From Hymenopus coronatus (Eukaryota > Arthropoda > Insecta > Mantodea > Hymenopodidae), in the NCBI GenBank assembly GCA_030762935.1, contig CM060893.1:14700897-14764896 (forward strand): a stretch of 64,000 nt of DNA. Direction: 5' to 3'. The notes beneath the pieces were generated by a model. It made no database searches and had not been told where the DNA came from. It was given only the letters and a program-made list of their open reading frames with translations. The translations under genes were made by a program, and so were the position numbers. This document shows positions 52,605 through 63,910 of the stretch, in pieces. Numbering within the stretch: the stretch's first letter is position 1; each line of letters opens with the position of its first letter.

Positions 52605-53290
52605 AATTGTCATCTAAGGTAGCAGTGCACTATAAAGTACTACAAGGTTCGATTTTGTTTAACTTTTTATCTAAATAAATTACCTAGAGTATTCCTTCAA
52701 AAGTGTTAACACAACATTATTTGCTGATGACACCATCGTTTATATTTCTGAATATAATATAAGGTCCCTGCAGTGTAAAATAGAACAGACAATTGGTGCA
52801 CTACTAAAGCGGTTTAATGCAAATATATTGCTAATAAAAAAAGAAAAAGAAAAAAAAAACCAACAATATCAATATCATTCCATCATAAACAGAACAGACA
52901 TACTAGTTATCCCATTATAAAATCCAAGTTACTACATTTACAGATAGCACAATGAGAATCTAAAATGAACTATTCATTTAGAAGCTATCACAAAAATTGG
53001 GTAGAATAACCTATGCAATTTCAATCATCAGGAAAATTATGGATCTAGCATAAGTTTTCTCTTTATATTAAGCATATTTTCAAAAAGTCCTTTCCTTTGA
53101 TATCATGTTTTGCGGGCATTCAAAAGGGGCAACATTTATTTTCAAATCCTGAAGAGAGCAACTTGAATAATGCTACGAGATCTGCAAAAGCACCAGCTGT
53201 ATATCACTATCTAAGCAATTGATCATACTGTCCCTAAATTGCATACACATTACTCTCTACTCATAGCTTTCAATTAAATATGTATTTAAC
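52605..53290 (+). mobile_element. LINE reverse-transcriptase relic (CR1/Jockey-like)
   Basis: The plus strand reads, with breaks: VLQGSI (the PQGSILGP-like block), TTLFADDTIVYISEY with the catalytic ADD (about 52720-52760), then LLKRFNANILL, and near 53120-53210 FKRGNIYFQILKRAT and MLRDLQKHQLY. Frameshifts and a deletion are evident. It is upstream of PMS2 exon 1 and runs into a microsatellite. Confidence 0.82.
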
Positions 53291-53327
53291 TATAACTTTC
53301 TCTAGTCAGGTGGCGTTAAGTCGAATG

Positions 53328-53415
<88 letters not shown>

Positions 53416-53422
53416 ATATAAA
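53328..53422. repeat. (CA)n(TA)n compound microsatellite
   Basis: About 11 CA units followed by about 30 TA units and degenerate ATATA. It is the longest TA tract in the window and sits about 1.3 kb upstream of the PMS2 start, at the end of the LINE relic. Confidence 0.95.
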
Positions 53423-53701
53423 TTACAACATTGTTAATGATATAATTATAAAGCAGATGATCAAATTATTAAAAACGTATATTTCTATATTTGTTTTCAG
53501 GCTAAAGTTGGCAATCTTATAGTCCCATGTCAATATAATTATTTTCCTAAATATAGGTGGGTGGGAATCGGTAACTTTTAGGGTAACATTTTTTCAGGTC
53601 TTACACTATCATATTTAGACAAAGGTGTAGGTAAAGGATGTAATAACTGTTAAGAATAGACTTACCAGATTAAAATAATAAAAAAGAACATTCCCAAATT
53701 A

Positions 53702-53966
53702 AATTGAGTGGTTCTTAGCACCCCTTCCTGTTTTGGGCACGAGGGATTGCTGAACTTTGTTCAAATGCCTCTTTATCAGGCTAGAAGTTGTTTATGTGTC
53801 GTACATCTACGACTTGGGGCCAACTGCTATACTCACCTTTTGAAGGAAACCACGCTAAGGATTTTAATGTATATAAAAAAAGTCTTCTGGCCTCTGATGG
53901 GTTTGAACCCGTGAGCTTGGAAACCAGAGGCTAGCACCCTTAGACCACAGAGTACGCTAGGGACAC
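53702..53966 (-). mobile_element. SINE family S1 (tRNA-derived)
   Basis: Minus-orientation copy. The body complement has cctctttatcaggctagaag, cgtacatctacgacttgggg and ttttgaaggaaaccacgcta. The tRNA-like head has gggtttgaacccgtgagctt (B-box complement) and agcacccttagaccacagag. The head differs from the other S1 copies, so it may be a separate subfamily with a different tRNA head. Confidence 0.82.
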
Positions 53967-53969
53967 TCC

Positions 53970-54455
53970 AGAATCACAATATCCAGTATACAGTTGATTT
54001 GTATTCATCAAGACAAATCCTTATAAAATGTGACTACTAATTTCTCTGAAGCTTCACTGCACTTTTCTTGCCTTTTCCACATGACTTTAATATTGGTTTC
54101 ATGCCCTAGTATGGTAAAGGTCAAGCCATTCGCTCTCTATCCCTATTCATCCTCCTAAATTTCATTGAAAATTATTCCCAATGATATTCAGAATACTGCA
54201 ACTCCTTTTACCTGTGGATATGCGCATTCTGTACCATCATTATTTACCAAGCCTCTTCAAAATAGTTATTTTGAAGAAAAGTAAATAATACACAGTGGTT
54301 AATTAATCTAAAACTATTTAATGACTGGGGGTTTAATATTTGTAAAACAGTTATTTATCTGCTCTAACCGCTAAGTTAATGCATGCCGCCTGACTTAAAT
54401 TCTCCAATTGACTTGAGACTATGGCATTGAATTTTTCAGTCTTCTTCGAGAGCGT
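53970..54455. other. no supported gene
   Basis: Intergenic sequence without a recognised feature. Confidence 0.4.
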
Positions 54456-54459
54456 GCTA

Positions 54460-55640
54460 AAAAGTAATTCCTCAGTTTTTTCCCCGGAAACACCTTAAAA
54501 CGTTTGGAAAAAACAAACAGCAATACCATTCTACTTCTTTATTCATGTCTACACATTTATTTCTCAACACAATCACCCTGGAGACGAACACATTTCTCCC
54601 AACGAGATACAGTTTGTGTGTTCCGTCACTGTAGAATGTCTGACCTTATTGCCGGAGCCATATCATCACCTCTGCTTGCACCGTTTCATCAGTATCAAAG
54701 TGAACACCTCAAAGGTGTTCTGTAAAATTTAGGAAACGCATGAAAATTGAATGGGGCCAGGTCGAGACTGTATGGAGGAAGATCGATGACAGTGAATCCA
54801 AGGCGTTAGATTCTTGCAGATGTTGCAGCACTCGTATGTGGTCTTGCATTGTCATGCTGAAGGAGAGGGTGCTCCATGTGGGGACGAACGTTTCGAATAC
54901 GTGCTTTTAATTTGCGGAGGGTCTCCCAATACATAGCAGAGTTTATGGTGGTGAATTTAGGCACAAATTCCATTGCATCGCACCTTGAACATCCCAGAAA
55001 ATTTAAAGCATGACTTTGCCTGCTGATGGCATGGTTTTAAATTTTTTGGCGGCGGAGATTCTTGATGGCGGCAGTCCATTGATGCTCTTGCTTTTAGGGG
55101 TCAAAATGGTGCACCCAGCTTTCATTACCTGTCACAATGTTAAGAAATTCATCACCCTCACCACTCAAAACGCAAAAGAAATTGTTGGCAGATGTCCAAT
55201 CTCCTCTGTTTCATGTCAAGAGTGAGCATTTGAGGCACCAACCGTGCACACAATTTTCTGTACCGCAGATCTACGATCAGTGCCTGTGTTATCTTATCAT
55301 TTTCTCTGTTAAGGTCATGAATGTGATTCCGATGAGCTTCGTCGGTTGCGGTAAGTGGTCCTCCACTCCGCGCTGTCAGAGATATTGAGGTTACAACCGT
55401 CATTACGAGCAGGAAAAGTCCACCGACGCACATTACTGATGTCTATTTACTCTTCATCGTACACAACTTGCATTCTTCTATGAATTTCAATTGGAGGCAC
55501 GTTTTCTGTAGTTAGAAAATAGCTTACGGTATGCTGTTTCTGATACACCGCCGTGTTTCATGCTACAAATCGGAACCCTCTAGCGTCAGAGGGTTGTAAC
55601 TCGTGTTACCGAAACGGGAAGGATAATCAAGTAATATGCA
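54460..55640 (-). mobile_element. mariner-like element, decayed
   Basis: The left end gagcgtgctaaaaagtaatt resembles known mariner termini (gtgtgctgaaaagtaatg type, from memory). The minus strand has TDEAHRNHIHDL-type sequence, LRYRKLCARLVPQMLTLDMK and QRRLDICQQFLLRFE (55158-55433). Further along (54720-54860) are SAATSARI and LPPYSLDLAPF (a changed YSPDLAP). Stops and frameshifts are common. The right terminal repeat is not clear by eye. Confidence 0.82.
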
Positions 55641-56249
55641 TGATAAGTGACACCAATATTACAAACAGAGTAAAACATTTTTAAGTTATTTGTATATTAC
55701 CATAGAACGTGTCATGCCTCAATTTTAAAAGATACACATTTCCTTACCTTAGATCGGGATCATTTTTACAGTTTGTCTTGGCGGAATATGGCCGGCAGAT
55801 GCCGTTGGTAATGTTGCTGAATGAGGATGTGTTTACTGTGCAATTCGACAGGCTTTAGAATTGCTAAAGTGCTGCAGAAAAGAGCAGATATTGGAAATAC
55901 ACCGTTATTTGCCTACATAATAGGTGTTTGTTTTCTTTCTCAAACAATGCCAAGTTATGGAGTCATGATGCAAGATAAACCAATTTCAGGTGCATTTTAT
56001 GTACTTATTATCGCTCTCTTGCTCCCATCGTATGAAATAAAAACACATTTATTTCACGTGTAGAGTATATTTTTCTTGCCCCAATGCTTTATAGCCAACA
56101 AGTTATACTCTGGGCACATTAACCAATAAATCTTCTTTGGAGTTGAAAACGCCGATGTGACGGGAGCCGGATGATGTACCAACATTTATTTTCATCAAAT
56201 ATTATAAATTAAAATTTATTAACCATACATGAGCTAGCTAAACGTAATT

Positions 56250-56438
56250 TAGTCGCTCTCCGTGGTGTAATGGTCACCATGCTAAGGTCATATAACGGTT
56301 TTACTTTCCTTCCAAAGGAAGCCATGCTAAGGATTTTTACACCCGAAAAAGTCTATCGTCCTCCGCCGGGTTTGAACCCACGATCTTGGGTAGGTATATG
56401 AAGCTAGCATGGTAACCATTACACCATGGAGGGCTACT
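56250..56438. mobile_element. two S1 SINE heads in inverted orientation
   Basis: The plus-strand head agtcgctctccgtggtgtaa and tggtcaccatgctaaggtca at 56250-56292 is mirrored by the complement at 56405-56438 (tagcatggtaaccattacac + catggagggctact). Between them is S1 body in the minus orientation, with a B-box complement gggtttgaacccacgatc and gaagccatgctaagg. One SINE thus ends in an inverted fragment of its own head. Confidence 0.82.
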
Positions 56439-56444
56439 AAGCCT

Positions 56445-57207
56445 TTACAATCCCAAAACACTGTGATCATGACTTTTCTGGCTGAAGGTACTGTTTTGAA
56501 TTTTTTCTTCTGGGGAGATCATGACGTCATTCCATCGATTGTCTTTTTGTTTCGGGCTCAAAGTGATGCACCCACATCTCATCCCTGTCGCAATTTGGGA
56601 CAAGAAGGCCACCCCGTCAGCTTCAAAGCATTGCAACAAAACGAAAGCAATGTCTTTCATTTGGGATCGATAGTGAGACACAGAGGAACCCATCTTACAC
56701 ATACTTTTATGTATCCGAGCTAATTGATAATCACATTCGTACTTCCTTTGTTTACCGACAGCTTCAGTGCCAAAACACCGATCCTTTCGAATGACTCAGC
56801 CCGCTGCAACGTTCAGGCGTGACAACCGTGGGAGGCCTTCCTGCCTGAGGCAAATCTTGGAGTTCTGCAGCATCCTCCGATGCTTTCACCCTCTGTGCCC
56901 AAACGATCAACGGTCCTCCTATCGACTGCAGATGTTTCGTAGACTTTGCACAATATTTATGAACATTCCCCATGGTTTCTTTATCTGCTAGGAGAAATTC
57001 AATCATAGCACTTTGTTTATGACTGATGTCACTTACAGACGCAATTTTAAAACATTCATACACCTACGCTCTCTTTGAGAAGAAACTGAAACTTTGCATA
57101 CACACAAGGTAAACTTAAAGTAAGTAGCACCTAAATTTGTACATTTCTCAAAAATGTTTTTCACTGTACAAAATAGTGTGGGGCATTATTTATTGGGCAA
57201 ACCTCGT
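56445..57207 (-). mobile_element. mariner-like element, 3' truncated
   Basis: The 5' terminal repeat is tacgaggtttgcccaataaa on the minus strand near 57207. The transposase N-terminus has QSAMIEFLLADKETMGNVHK and VKASEDAAELQDLPQAGRPP. A later segment has VLLQCFEADGVAFLSQIATG and a decayed catalytic block. It stops abruptly at about 56445, next to the inverted SINE pair, so the 3' half is missing. Confidence 0.85.
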
Positions 57208-57694
57208 ATAATGATAATTATTATGGCAAGAAAGCTCTTTTTAAGGCCAACAATTATATAACTAAACAGAAAGTAGATCTTGTTGGGCTGATATTTATTT
57301 CTTCTTCTAATAATAATAATTCTAATTCTTTTTAAGAATAACCGTCAGTCCAATAGATCTACTTGCTCTTTAGTTATGCAATTATTATTAGCCCTAAAAA
57401 AAACTTCCTTGCCGTATAATGAAAAAGGAGGTGTAAATGATAGGAGTAAAGGAAACAAGGAGTTGCTGGCATTTTACACCTCTGGCCTCGTCCACGATGT
57501 GCACATCATAATCATAGCAAGTTCAAGATTAGCTAGCTTATTGCAGAAGTATTGCAATTACAGTCATAATTTCTGCCTTGAGTACAATGATGAAATGACT
57601 CCTCTTTGCTTTTGTAAATTTGTGAACTACTGCTTTTCCCGCCTTGCTATGGTTGAGGTAAACGATACGATACTTCCAAAACCTACTTTCTCCT

Positions 57695-58425
57695 AAAGCA
57701 TATCATTGCATATTTCAGCATTTCCCCACCTCCTTAAGGTTGCACTGATTATGCTACTTTATTGCCTTTATTGCTACAGATTACTTGCTCTCAAACCTAT
57801 CATTGATATATTTCAGTTTTCCCACCTCCCTATGGGTGTGCTTGCCTTTGCTTCTTTTCCTACCATGCCCCTTGCTCCTTAAAGCATATCATTGCATATT
57901 TCAGTGTTTTCCCACCTCCTATGGGTGTGCTGCCTTTGCCCCTAACTGCCAAAGGCATATTTGCTCTCTTACAAATTTAAAAGCACATTAAAAGGTTTTC
58001 CTGCCATCCTATGGGTGTACTGCCATCGCTACTTTCCACATCTTCCTACATGATTATTGACCATATCAGTGTACATTTCAGCATTTTCCTGCCTCCCTTA
58101 GGGTACACTGCTTTCGGTGCTAAACTGACAATAGCAATCTTGCTCTTGAACACAAATCGTTGCATATTTCAGTATTTTCCCTCCTCCCTATGGGTGTGCT
58201 ACCTTTGCTCCTTTTATTGCCTTCCAGTGGCTGTGGTAAGGCATATCTTGTATATTTCACTGTTTCTCTGCTCTCTTATGACTGAGCTGCCTGCTCCAAA
58301 ATTCAGTGAACGTTTATTTGCCTGCCTTTCTAAGTGTGTGATAAACAATGATAGGATAGTACCAACTCTATATGCACCCTAACACAGATCACTGAATATT
58401 TCAGCACTTTTTTGGTGCAAAAAAG
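57695..58425. repeat. diverged tandem array, about 90-bp unit
   Basis: At least seven units at about 85-95 bp spacing share (t/g)gcatatttcag, ttttccc(a/t)cctccctatg and ggtgtgctgcctttgct. Units start near 57705, 57796, 57886, 57978, 58063, 58158 and 58246, with a partial one at 58393. The units are diverged, so the array is old. The plus-strand frames through it are not convincing genes. Confidence 0.82.
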
Positions 58426-59060
58426 GCACCAAACAGACTCTCATTCATCTTAGGCAGTTGTGGAATAAAAGCATACCGCTAACCACACAGGGCTCATCTC
58501 TTTAGGCAAGTCAACATTTTAACTACAATTGTTAAAAATATGTTTGGAAAAGAACAGCCAAAGACAAGCTCCTGTTCTTTGCATTTTCCTTCCTTTGTAG
58601 GGATGGAGAAGCCACAGTAATTGCTGCTAGTAGATAAAGTCGATTGTCAACTATCAGCTGTGGCAAACTCAATTTTTGATTTAACTTCTTTTTTGTTTTG
58701 CTTTCTAATAGGCTATGGATAAAAAAAATTACAAAATTATGTTAATTTTGCATAGCATAATAGATAGATATGTTATGTTACATGCTACTAAGAATGAAAT
58801 TATGGGACGAGTAACACAATTATGCTATGGCTAGCAATACTGTTTTGATGTTGGGTACGGGAAAATTACTGTAATCAAGAAGCATTTCATCTTAAAATAG
58901 ATAAAACATAAAAACTACAGTATACAGCACTGCATCTGAATAAAAAAAATACTTAAAAGCTAATAGAATAAATGAAAAACAAATAGTTTGCTGTATAACA
59001 CAACCTGAGAAAAGAAGAAATGAGAGATCTCAATTCTCCAGCAATAAACTCAAGGTAATA
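58426..59060. other. no supported gene
   Basis: Intergenic AT-rich sequence, possibly including the 3' flank of the zinc-finger gene. No recognised feature. Confidence 0.4.
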
Positions 59061-59062
59061 AC

Positions 59063-59068
59063 TTTATT
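59063..59068 (-). terminator. candidate polyadenylation signal of the zinc-finger gene
   Basis: AATAAA on the minus strand, about 65 nt downstream of the stop codon at 59133. Position-based call. Confidence 0.4.
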
Positions 59069-59132
59069 AATATTCACGAGGTACTGCCACAAAGCAGTCT
59101 CTTAAAAAAACTTCTTCCAACAAATTTGGCAC

Positions 59133-60657
59133 CTAAGTGGATTCTTTGCCCTTATGGGATAAAGAGTGCTTTTTCAAATCTGAAATTGTAATGAAATTCT
59201 TATCACAAATGTTACATTTGCGCTTGTGAATTATACTATGTGCTTTTAAATATGATGCTGAAGTAAAAGTCTTGCCACAAATTTCACACTTATGTGGACT
59301 TTTCCCCTTATGTGATAAAGAATGCTTTTTCAAATCTGAAACTGTAGTAAAACTCTTCTCACAAATATTACACTTGCACTCATGAATTAAATTGTGTGTT
59401 TTCAAATATGATGCCACAGTAAAGGTCTTATCACAAAGTTTGCACTTGTACAGTCTTCTGTCCTCATGAATTAAATTGTGTTTCTTCAAATGTGCTGCTG
59501 TATAGAAGCTCTGCCCGCAAGTTTCACATGTATGTGGGCTTTTCCCCTTGTGAGATAAACAATGTTTTTTCAAATCTGAAACTGTACTAAAGCTCTTCTG
59601 ACATACCTTACACTTGCACTCATGAATTACACTATGCACTTTCAAATATGATGCCAAAGTAAAACTCTTCCCACAAATTTTGCAATCATGCAGTCTTTTG
59701 TCCTGATGAATTAAACTATGTACCTTCAAATGTTGTCCCAGACAAAAGGTCTTTTCACAAACTTTGCATTTATATGGTTTTTTGCCTTCATGAGTTAGAT
59801 TATGTCTCTTCAAAAGTGCTGCTGTATGGTAGCTCTTTTCACAAACATCACACTTAAATGGAGTTTTGCCCTCATGAGATAAACAGTGCTTTTTCAAATC
59901 TGAAATTGTAGTAAAGGTTTTATCACAAATATTACACTTGCATTCATGAATTAATTGATGTGTTTTTAAATATGATGCAACAGCAAACATCTTTCCACAA
60001 ATTTTGCACTTATGTGGCTTTTTGCCCTCATGAATTAAACTGTGTTTTTTCAAATATGATGCTACAGTAAATGCCTTGCCACAAATTAAGCATTGGTGTT
60101 GTCTTTGAGCCTCATGGGATAAATTGTGTGTTTTCAAATGATGTGGTCTAGTAAAGCTCTTCCCACAAATACTGCAAATGTATGGTCTTTTGCCCTCATG
60201 TGATAAACTATGTGCTTTCAAGTGATGCAATCTAGCAAAGCTCTTCCCACAAACACTGCAACTATGTGGTTTTTTCCCCTCATGAGATAGACTGTGAATT
60301 TTTAAATGATCTGCTCTAATAAATGTCTTCCCACATACTTGGCAATTATAAGGTCTTATGCCCTCATGGGACATAAGATGTGTTTTTAAATGATACACTC
60401 TCCTAAATGATTTCTCACAAATTTTACATTTATATTTCTTTTTGTCCTCATGAATTAAATTATGTCTCTTCAAAGTCGTTGCCCTAGCAAACATCTTCCC
60501 ACAAACCTTGCACTTAAAGAGCCTTTGCCCAAAACGAATAACAAAACTGTGTTCTTCTGGGTCTGATATTTGAGTAAAGCTGTTATTCCTGTTGACATGT
60601 GCGATATTGCTGGCATCAGCTGCACGTGAACCACAGTGATCACTTTCTGCACCCAAT
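59133..60657 (-). CDS. C2H2 zinc-finger protein, terminal exon (17 fingers)
   Basis: A long intact frame ending in a stop at 59133, with a probable acceptor ACATTTCAG at 60658-60666 (exon starts in codon position 3). No in-frame ATG precedes the fingers, so 5' exons must lie upstream, beyond 64 kb or unseen. After about 45 non-conserved residues come 17 C2H2 fingers (C-X2-C-X12-H-X3-H). Most have H-E-G-K-(K/R)-P linkers instead of the TGEKP consensus. Four linkers have only three residues (ECK, ECK, ECK, KRK), each between an ASYLK finger and an SDLKKH finger. It is probably a sequence-specific DNA-binding nuclear protein; its target is unknown. No KRAB, ZAD or BTB domain is in this exon. Confidence 0.92.
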
Positions 60658-60669
60658 CTGAAATGTGTC

Positions 60670-61000
60670 AAGCAAAATAATGTTTAATGAATTGTAACAT
60701 ATGTAAAACCTTTAATTTTACAGCTTAAGTAAAATCCTTTACAAAAATTCTATTCTACATATTTTACACGATTGCATGTTCTCAAAATATGAAAGGCTTG
60801 AATACAAGCTTAACGGGAACATCTAAACCAGGAAAATCATTATGAAAATTGCTTTACATCAAAGGATTATATTTTTTAAATTGACTGCAATCATTCCAAA
60901 GGTTATAACAAGCACCATACACAAAATAAAGTGAATTTACTAACAAAGCATGTCAAATGGTCAAATGTGTTGTATAGTTCCAAAAGGAGTCTTCTCCAAA
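60670..61000. other. no supported gene (zinc-finger gene intron)
   Basis: AT-rich sequence between the zinc-finger exon and a repeat-A copy. No other exon is recognised. Confidence 0.4.
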
Positions 61001-61007
61001 AATTATA

Positions 61008-62003
61008 ATTTTTACTTTCTCTAGCACATATATACAATGTACAGAGTAGGTAGAGAAGGTATTGTATTCTTCCAACAATTTAAAGTTGAGATTTAACCAG
61101 AAGTATATGTTCTAAGGTCCCCTGAGTCTGAAAAAATCATTTTTAGAAAAAGTTCCATGTGTGTATCTGTAGACAGCATAGCTCAAAACCTTATATCTTA
61201 GGAGATGCAGATAACTTTACACCTGCTAACCCTCTAATAGCTCCAGTGCATATTCAACCAGAATGATATTTTTATTTGCTTATGCTATTTTACATTCCAT
61301 TCATAATAAATTAGGTGTAATTGCCCTAGTAGTATCAATTGCAAATTTATTTCTTAATTTAAGTTTAGCATCTTCCAAGGATATGACACAAAGATTTGCA
61401 AGAAAATCCACCACACCACATCCTATCCTTTACATGGAAACATTTTTGAAAATTTTGTTTTTCTCAAAAATGGCTCCAACAACTTTTATTAAAATACTGT
61501 ATATAAAAGATATCTACATAATAAATAAAATATATCTTTTAAATTTTCTGGAAATAGCCTCTGAAGACCTCTTTATTTTCAATGAGTTTTTCAGAATTTT
61601 GCATAATGGGTAAACTGTAAGATATAGACAAAACTTACTACACAAAAATATAGATCTTGCTAAAACACATCATTTATGTTATATGCATTTTTTTTGTAGT
61701 TTACCAATTTTGAGATACTTTTTTATTGGTTTCATTTTTAAACTACCTAACTTTTCTCAAACGGGACTATGCAAAGCAAAGCGAACGGACCTTAATTGCT
61801 TCACATAATGACCAACTTTCAAAAGGTTTGACTATTGCTTTGGCCTAATGTATTCCCTTATTTTCCTTCTACTTACAAGGAAACAAACATTAAGACTAAT
61901 CTCGATTAGCATGATGTAGATAAAAGAATAATCTTTTGTAAGAATAGTTTGTATATGGAACAAATAGAGAAAGTTACGTGAATGGAACACATCAGATTTT
62001 TTA
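61008..62003 (+). repeat. repeat family A, long copy with internal insertion
   Basis: It starts taatttttactttctctagc with palindromic atatacaatgtacagagta, then gtattgtattcttccaac. An extra AT-rich block of about 140 bp at 61200-61340 is inserted after tagctcaaaacc. The family order then resumes with tttagcatcttccaaggata, tttctggaaatagcctc, gattagcatgatgtaga and gtgaatggaacacatcagat. At about 995 bp it is the longest copy. Confidence 0.82.
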
Positions 62004-62655
62004 ACCCTTTAGTGCCAGCTCAAATAGTAAAATGCTCTCTTAAAAGTGCCAAGCAATTGTAGAGGAGAAGGCAGGGTTTTAAATTATTAGTAATAAAATG
62101 AGTACCAAATGACATAGCTGAATCTTTTTTTTTTTAATTTTTTCTAAACCCTTTTGTCTTCTATATAATATGCAAGAAGAAAGTGCTCAACATGGAAATG
62201 AAAAGTCTGCAACAGCTTAAAACAAAAATGCCACCTTTATTTTGAATATACTGTGCTTCCAAGGAAACTGCAGATGTTTTATGTAGCTTATTTTGGGACA
62301 TGCTGTACTTCTGAAGAAACTGCAACTAGCAGCTCATTAACGTAGATGAGATTTCTTTGTAACTGTATAGTAGAGAATGGGTCAAGGACGAAAGAAAGGG
62401 CTTATAATTATAAATGTGTGTAATGCTTATAAAACAGCGCTGTTTAGCAAACATAAAGCAACTGAACCAACAGATGCAAGGAGCTCCAAGAAAGATAAAG
62501 TGTCAATGTATAAGAAACTCAAATGTGGACAATGTTAGGATTCCTAGTTTAGCGCTGAGATGGATGCATCAATGCAAAGCCGAAGAGACTTCAATATACA
62601 GTACAAAATTTCTTAATTAGTGTTGTGTTGAATGTATTAGTTTAATAGTGTAGGT
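62004..62655. other. no supported gene
   Basis: Intergenic or intronic sequence without a recognised feature. The small open frame at 62414-62620 matches nothing I know. Confidence 0.4.
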
Positions 62656-62662
62656 AACACAA

Positions 62663-63910
62663 GAGGTGTGTCCGGAAAGTAAATACCATTTTATTCTACT
62701 GCCATGGCAATGGTAGTATTGCAGTTCCATGCGCAGTTCCTTCTGTGGCTCATTATCTGTCCACAAGCACCATTACAGCTAGATCATGTTGTATTTACAG
62801 TTGTTAGTGATCATTCAAAATGTTTAAGACAAATTCTGATCTTGCCAATTGTGAAATGTGTTCCATAATACAGTCTTTGAATGCAAGGAATGTTAACTCA
62901 GCTGAAATTCATCGCCAATTTGTACAGATTTACTGAAAATTTAGTGACAGATGGAATGGTGAGAAAGTGTGTTAAGCAATTCAATGATGAATGATCAAAT
63001 GTTCATGACAAAGTATAGAGTGGGTGGCCTTCTCTTGTCATTGATGGTTAGGTTGAGCAAGTGAATGAGGAAATTTGTGAAAACAGACGTTTCACAATAA
63101 AAATGCTTTGTGATGTGTTTCCACAAATTTCAAAAACTTTTTTGTATGAGATTGTCACAAAAAGTGTTTACATTATTGCAAACTGAGTTACAATTAGGTT
63201 CCGAAGATACTTATGGATGCCCAGTAAACGAAGCAACTGGACATTGCTTTGACATCTGTTACCCAATACATGAGGGAGATGAATTCTAAAGCAGGATGGT
63301 GACCAGTGATGAAACTTGGGTTTGTCATGTCACTCCAGAATCAAAATAAGTTGATGAAATGTAGACAAAAGGGTTTTCTCAAATGGCAAAAATTCAAAAC
63401 AATATTGGCAGCATGAAAAATCATGTGGACTGTGTTATGGGACAGACGGGGCATTCTGCTTGTTGAGATCCTTCCCGTAGATGCAACCATCAATGTGGTG
63501 TGATACTGTGAAATATTGAGAAATATTCAGTGCGCAATTCAAAACAAAAGACATGGAATGCTCAGTCAAGGCATTATGTTACTTCATGACAATGCACTCC
63601 CCTTGCTGCTGGTGTCATACAAAACCTTATTCAACAATTCGGTTGGGAGCAGTTCAATCACCTGTCATACAGCCCTGATCTCGCACCTTCTGACTATGAG
63701 TTGTTCTTGAGCCTGAAGCGTGAGTTTGGAGGAAGGCACTGTGATAGCGATGATGATACTAAACATGATGTTCAGCAGTGGCTGTCTTCACTGGTGGCAA
63801 CAATGTCAAAAAATAGATTAAGGAATGCTCTTTCATGCGCATATAAATTTATGAAAACAAATATTTTATGTCTTTTTTTCCAAACTGGTACTTATTTCCA
63901 GACATGCCTG
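62663..63910 (+). mobile_element. mariner-like element, decayed
   Basis: Terminal inverted repeats: left gaggtgtgtccggaaagtaa, right complement caggcatgtctggaaataag. The plus strand has CSIIQSLNARNVNSAEIHRQ at the start, a decayed centre, SRHYVTS..QCTPLAAGV in place of the second catalytic region, and near the end HLSYSPDLAPSDYELF, LSLKREFGG and DDDTKHDVQQWLSS. Multiple stops; inactive. Length of about 1.25 kb is normal for mariner. Confidence 0.9.

Noticed and set aside
57785..58382. Hydrophobic small proteins on the plus strand
   Set aside because: Frames run through the diverged 90-bp tandem array and no start or homology supports them.
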